Shown piece by piece: positions 6,416 to 6,637 of a stretch of 6,637 nt of DNA. The translations under genes and the position numbers were made by a program. Below the pieces are notes generated by a model, which made no database searches, was not told the origin of the DNA, and worked only from the letters and a program-made list of their open reading frames with translations. Within the stretch, counting starts at the first letter, position 1; the number at the start of each line of letters is the position of its first letter. This DNA is from Limnohabitans sp. (GTDB taxonomy: Bacteria; Pseudomonadota; Gammaproteobacteria; Burkholderiales; Burkholderiaceae_C), in NCBI GenBank assembly GCA_015657605.1, contig JACDQO010000251.1, forward strand, positions 1 to 6,637. The letters are read 5' to 3'.

Positions 6416-6637
6416 TTGAGTACGTTGAGCAGTCACACGCCGATTGTAGGAAGCCCCACCCCCCCAGCCCATTGGGAGGGCTTGTGGCCGAACGAGGCCG
6501 CCACACAGGCCTTTGCCACGCAACTGGCGCAAGGCCTCGGCCAATGGCCCGGCGGGCGCGATGCGCGCATCGAGCTGCGCGGCAACCTGGGTGCGGGCAA
6601 AACCACTTTGGTGCGCCACCTGCTGCGAGCGGCCGGG
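6416..6637 (+). CDS. tsaE: tRNA t6A-synthesis ATPase TsaE, 5' part (3' end outside window)
   Basis: The frame (codons in phase with 6416) is open to the last base and encodes 74 residues. A Walker A loop, GNLGAGKT (56-63) followed by TLVRHLL, is the hallmark of TsaE (YjeE). This small cytoplasmic ATPase works with TsaB and TsaD to place threonylcarbamoyl on adenosine 37 of ANN-decoding tRNAs, an essential step in most bacteria. Walker B and the rest (roughly 80-100 residues) lie beyond the window. TTG 6416 is chosen for its Shine-Dalgarno sequence; TTG 6425 and TTG 6482 are alternatives. The gene overlaps the 5' end of queG on the opposite strand by 21 bases if both starts are right. The N-terminus before about residue 25 is proline-rich and not conserved, and includes a seven-C run (6459-6465). 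Confidence 0.87.
   Translation, partial: MSTLSSHTPIVGSPTPPAHWEGLWPNEAATQAFATQLAQGLGQWPGGRDARIELRGNLGAGKTTLVRHLLRAAG
6443..6448 (-). promoter_or_regulatory. Candidate -10 element for queG, inside the tsaE coding region
   Basis: Reading the minus strand, TACAAT (6448-6443) matches five of six -10 bases. It lies 6 bases before the GTG start of queG (6436), so transcription would begin at or beside the start codon. No clear ribosome site precedes that GTG. No good -35 is visible (TGGGCT at about 17 bases). Support is weak and rests on position alone. Confidence 0.28.

Larger units (their letters stand above)
5335..6436 (-). pseudogene. queG: Epoxyqueuosine reductase QueG, reading frame broken by one extra base
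   Basis: QueG is the cobalamin- and iron-sulfur-dependent enzyme that reduces epoxyqueuosine to queuosine at tRNA position 34, the last step of the pathway. The N-terminal part (from GTG 6436) has LQAWLDAGFHGSMAYM (43-58), TDSAPVMEAEL (147-157, Asp148 at the catalytic acid position) and SGLGWRGKHTLVL (161-173). After Thr195 the frame fails in a run of six Gs on the plus strand (5848-5853). Removing one base restores a 366-residue protein, near the usual length, with both cluster motifs: Cys202, 205, 208, 212 (HCGHCTACMDLCP) and Cys228, 255, 258, 262 (YGCDDCQLACPWN), then a HEAT-like C-terminus. As read, translation gives a 288-residue product ending at 5570 without either cluster. A homopolymer sequencing error is the likeliest cause; real decay or +1 frameshifting are alternatives. 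GTG 6436 fits the usual N-terminal length. Confidence 0.9.

Noticed and set aside
6470..6472. ATG on the minus strand 12 codons upstream of GTG 6436 as the queG start
   Set aside because: It would add a Gly-rich, non-conserved extension, has no ribosome site, and makes the N-terminus longer than typical for QueG.

Overview
The window looks like ordinary chromosome from a GC-rich betaproteobacterium, most likely Burkholderiales of the Comamonadaceae type. This rests on three things: a Bug/TctC-type solute-binding protein (a family greatly expanded in Burkholderiales), the ATP-grasp/Alpha-E plus transglutaminase gene pair, and a divergent queG/tsaE arrangement. The genus cannot be fixed by reading alone. 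No RNA gene, insertion sequence, CRISPR array or prophage was seen. The tyrosine recombinase is the housekeeping XerD, not a mobile-element integrase.

Layout. Bases 1-1449 (+) hold the 3' part of a circularly permuted ATP-grasp/Alpha-E protein. It is followed after 14 bases by a transglutaminase-like protease gene (1464-2360, +); the two form a predicted peptide-ligase/peptidase module of unknown product. xerD (2361-3269, -) converges on it with no intergenic base. xerD follows a Bug-family periplasmic binding protein gene (3279-4253, -) after 9 bases, and a perfect 7-bp hairpin covers that stop/start junction. A 151-base divergent intergenic region (4254-4404) carries a plausible promoter on each side. 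An AEC-family permease (4405-5322, +) starts with GTG, with no ribosome binding site but an extended -10 just upstream. Converging on it is queG (5335-6436, -), epoxyqueuosine reductase, whose frame is broken by one extra base in a six-G run (5848-5853). Overlapping the 5' end of queG on the other strand is the start of tsaE (6416 to window end, +), t6A-synthesis ATPase.

Function. The right end concerns tRNA anticodon-loop modification: QueG completes queuosine at position 34 and TsaE supports t6A at position 37. The middle pairs a transporter-type receptor with chromosome-dimer resolution, which is probably positional rather than functional. The left end is the least understood biology in the window. 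I see no clear case of a wholly undescribed system. The observations most worth checking are the queG frameshift, the hairpin between the Bug gene and xerD, the overlapping queG/tsaE starts, and the uncharacterised ATP-grasp/transglutaminase module.
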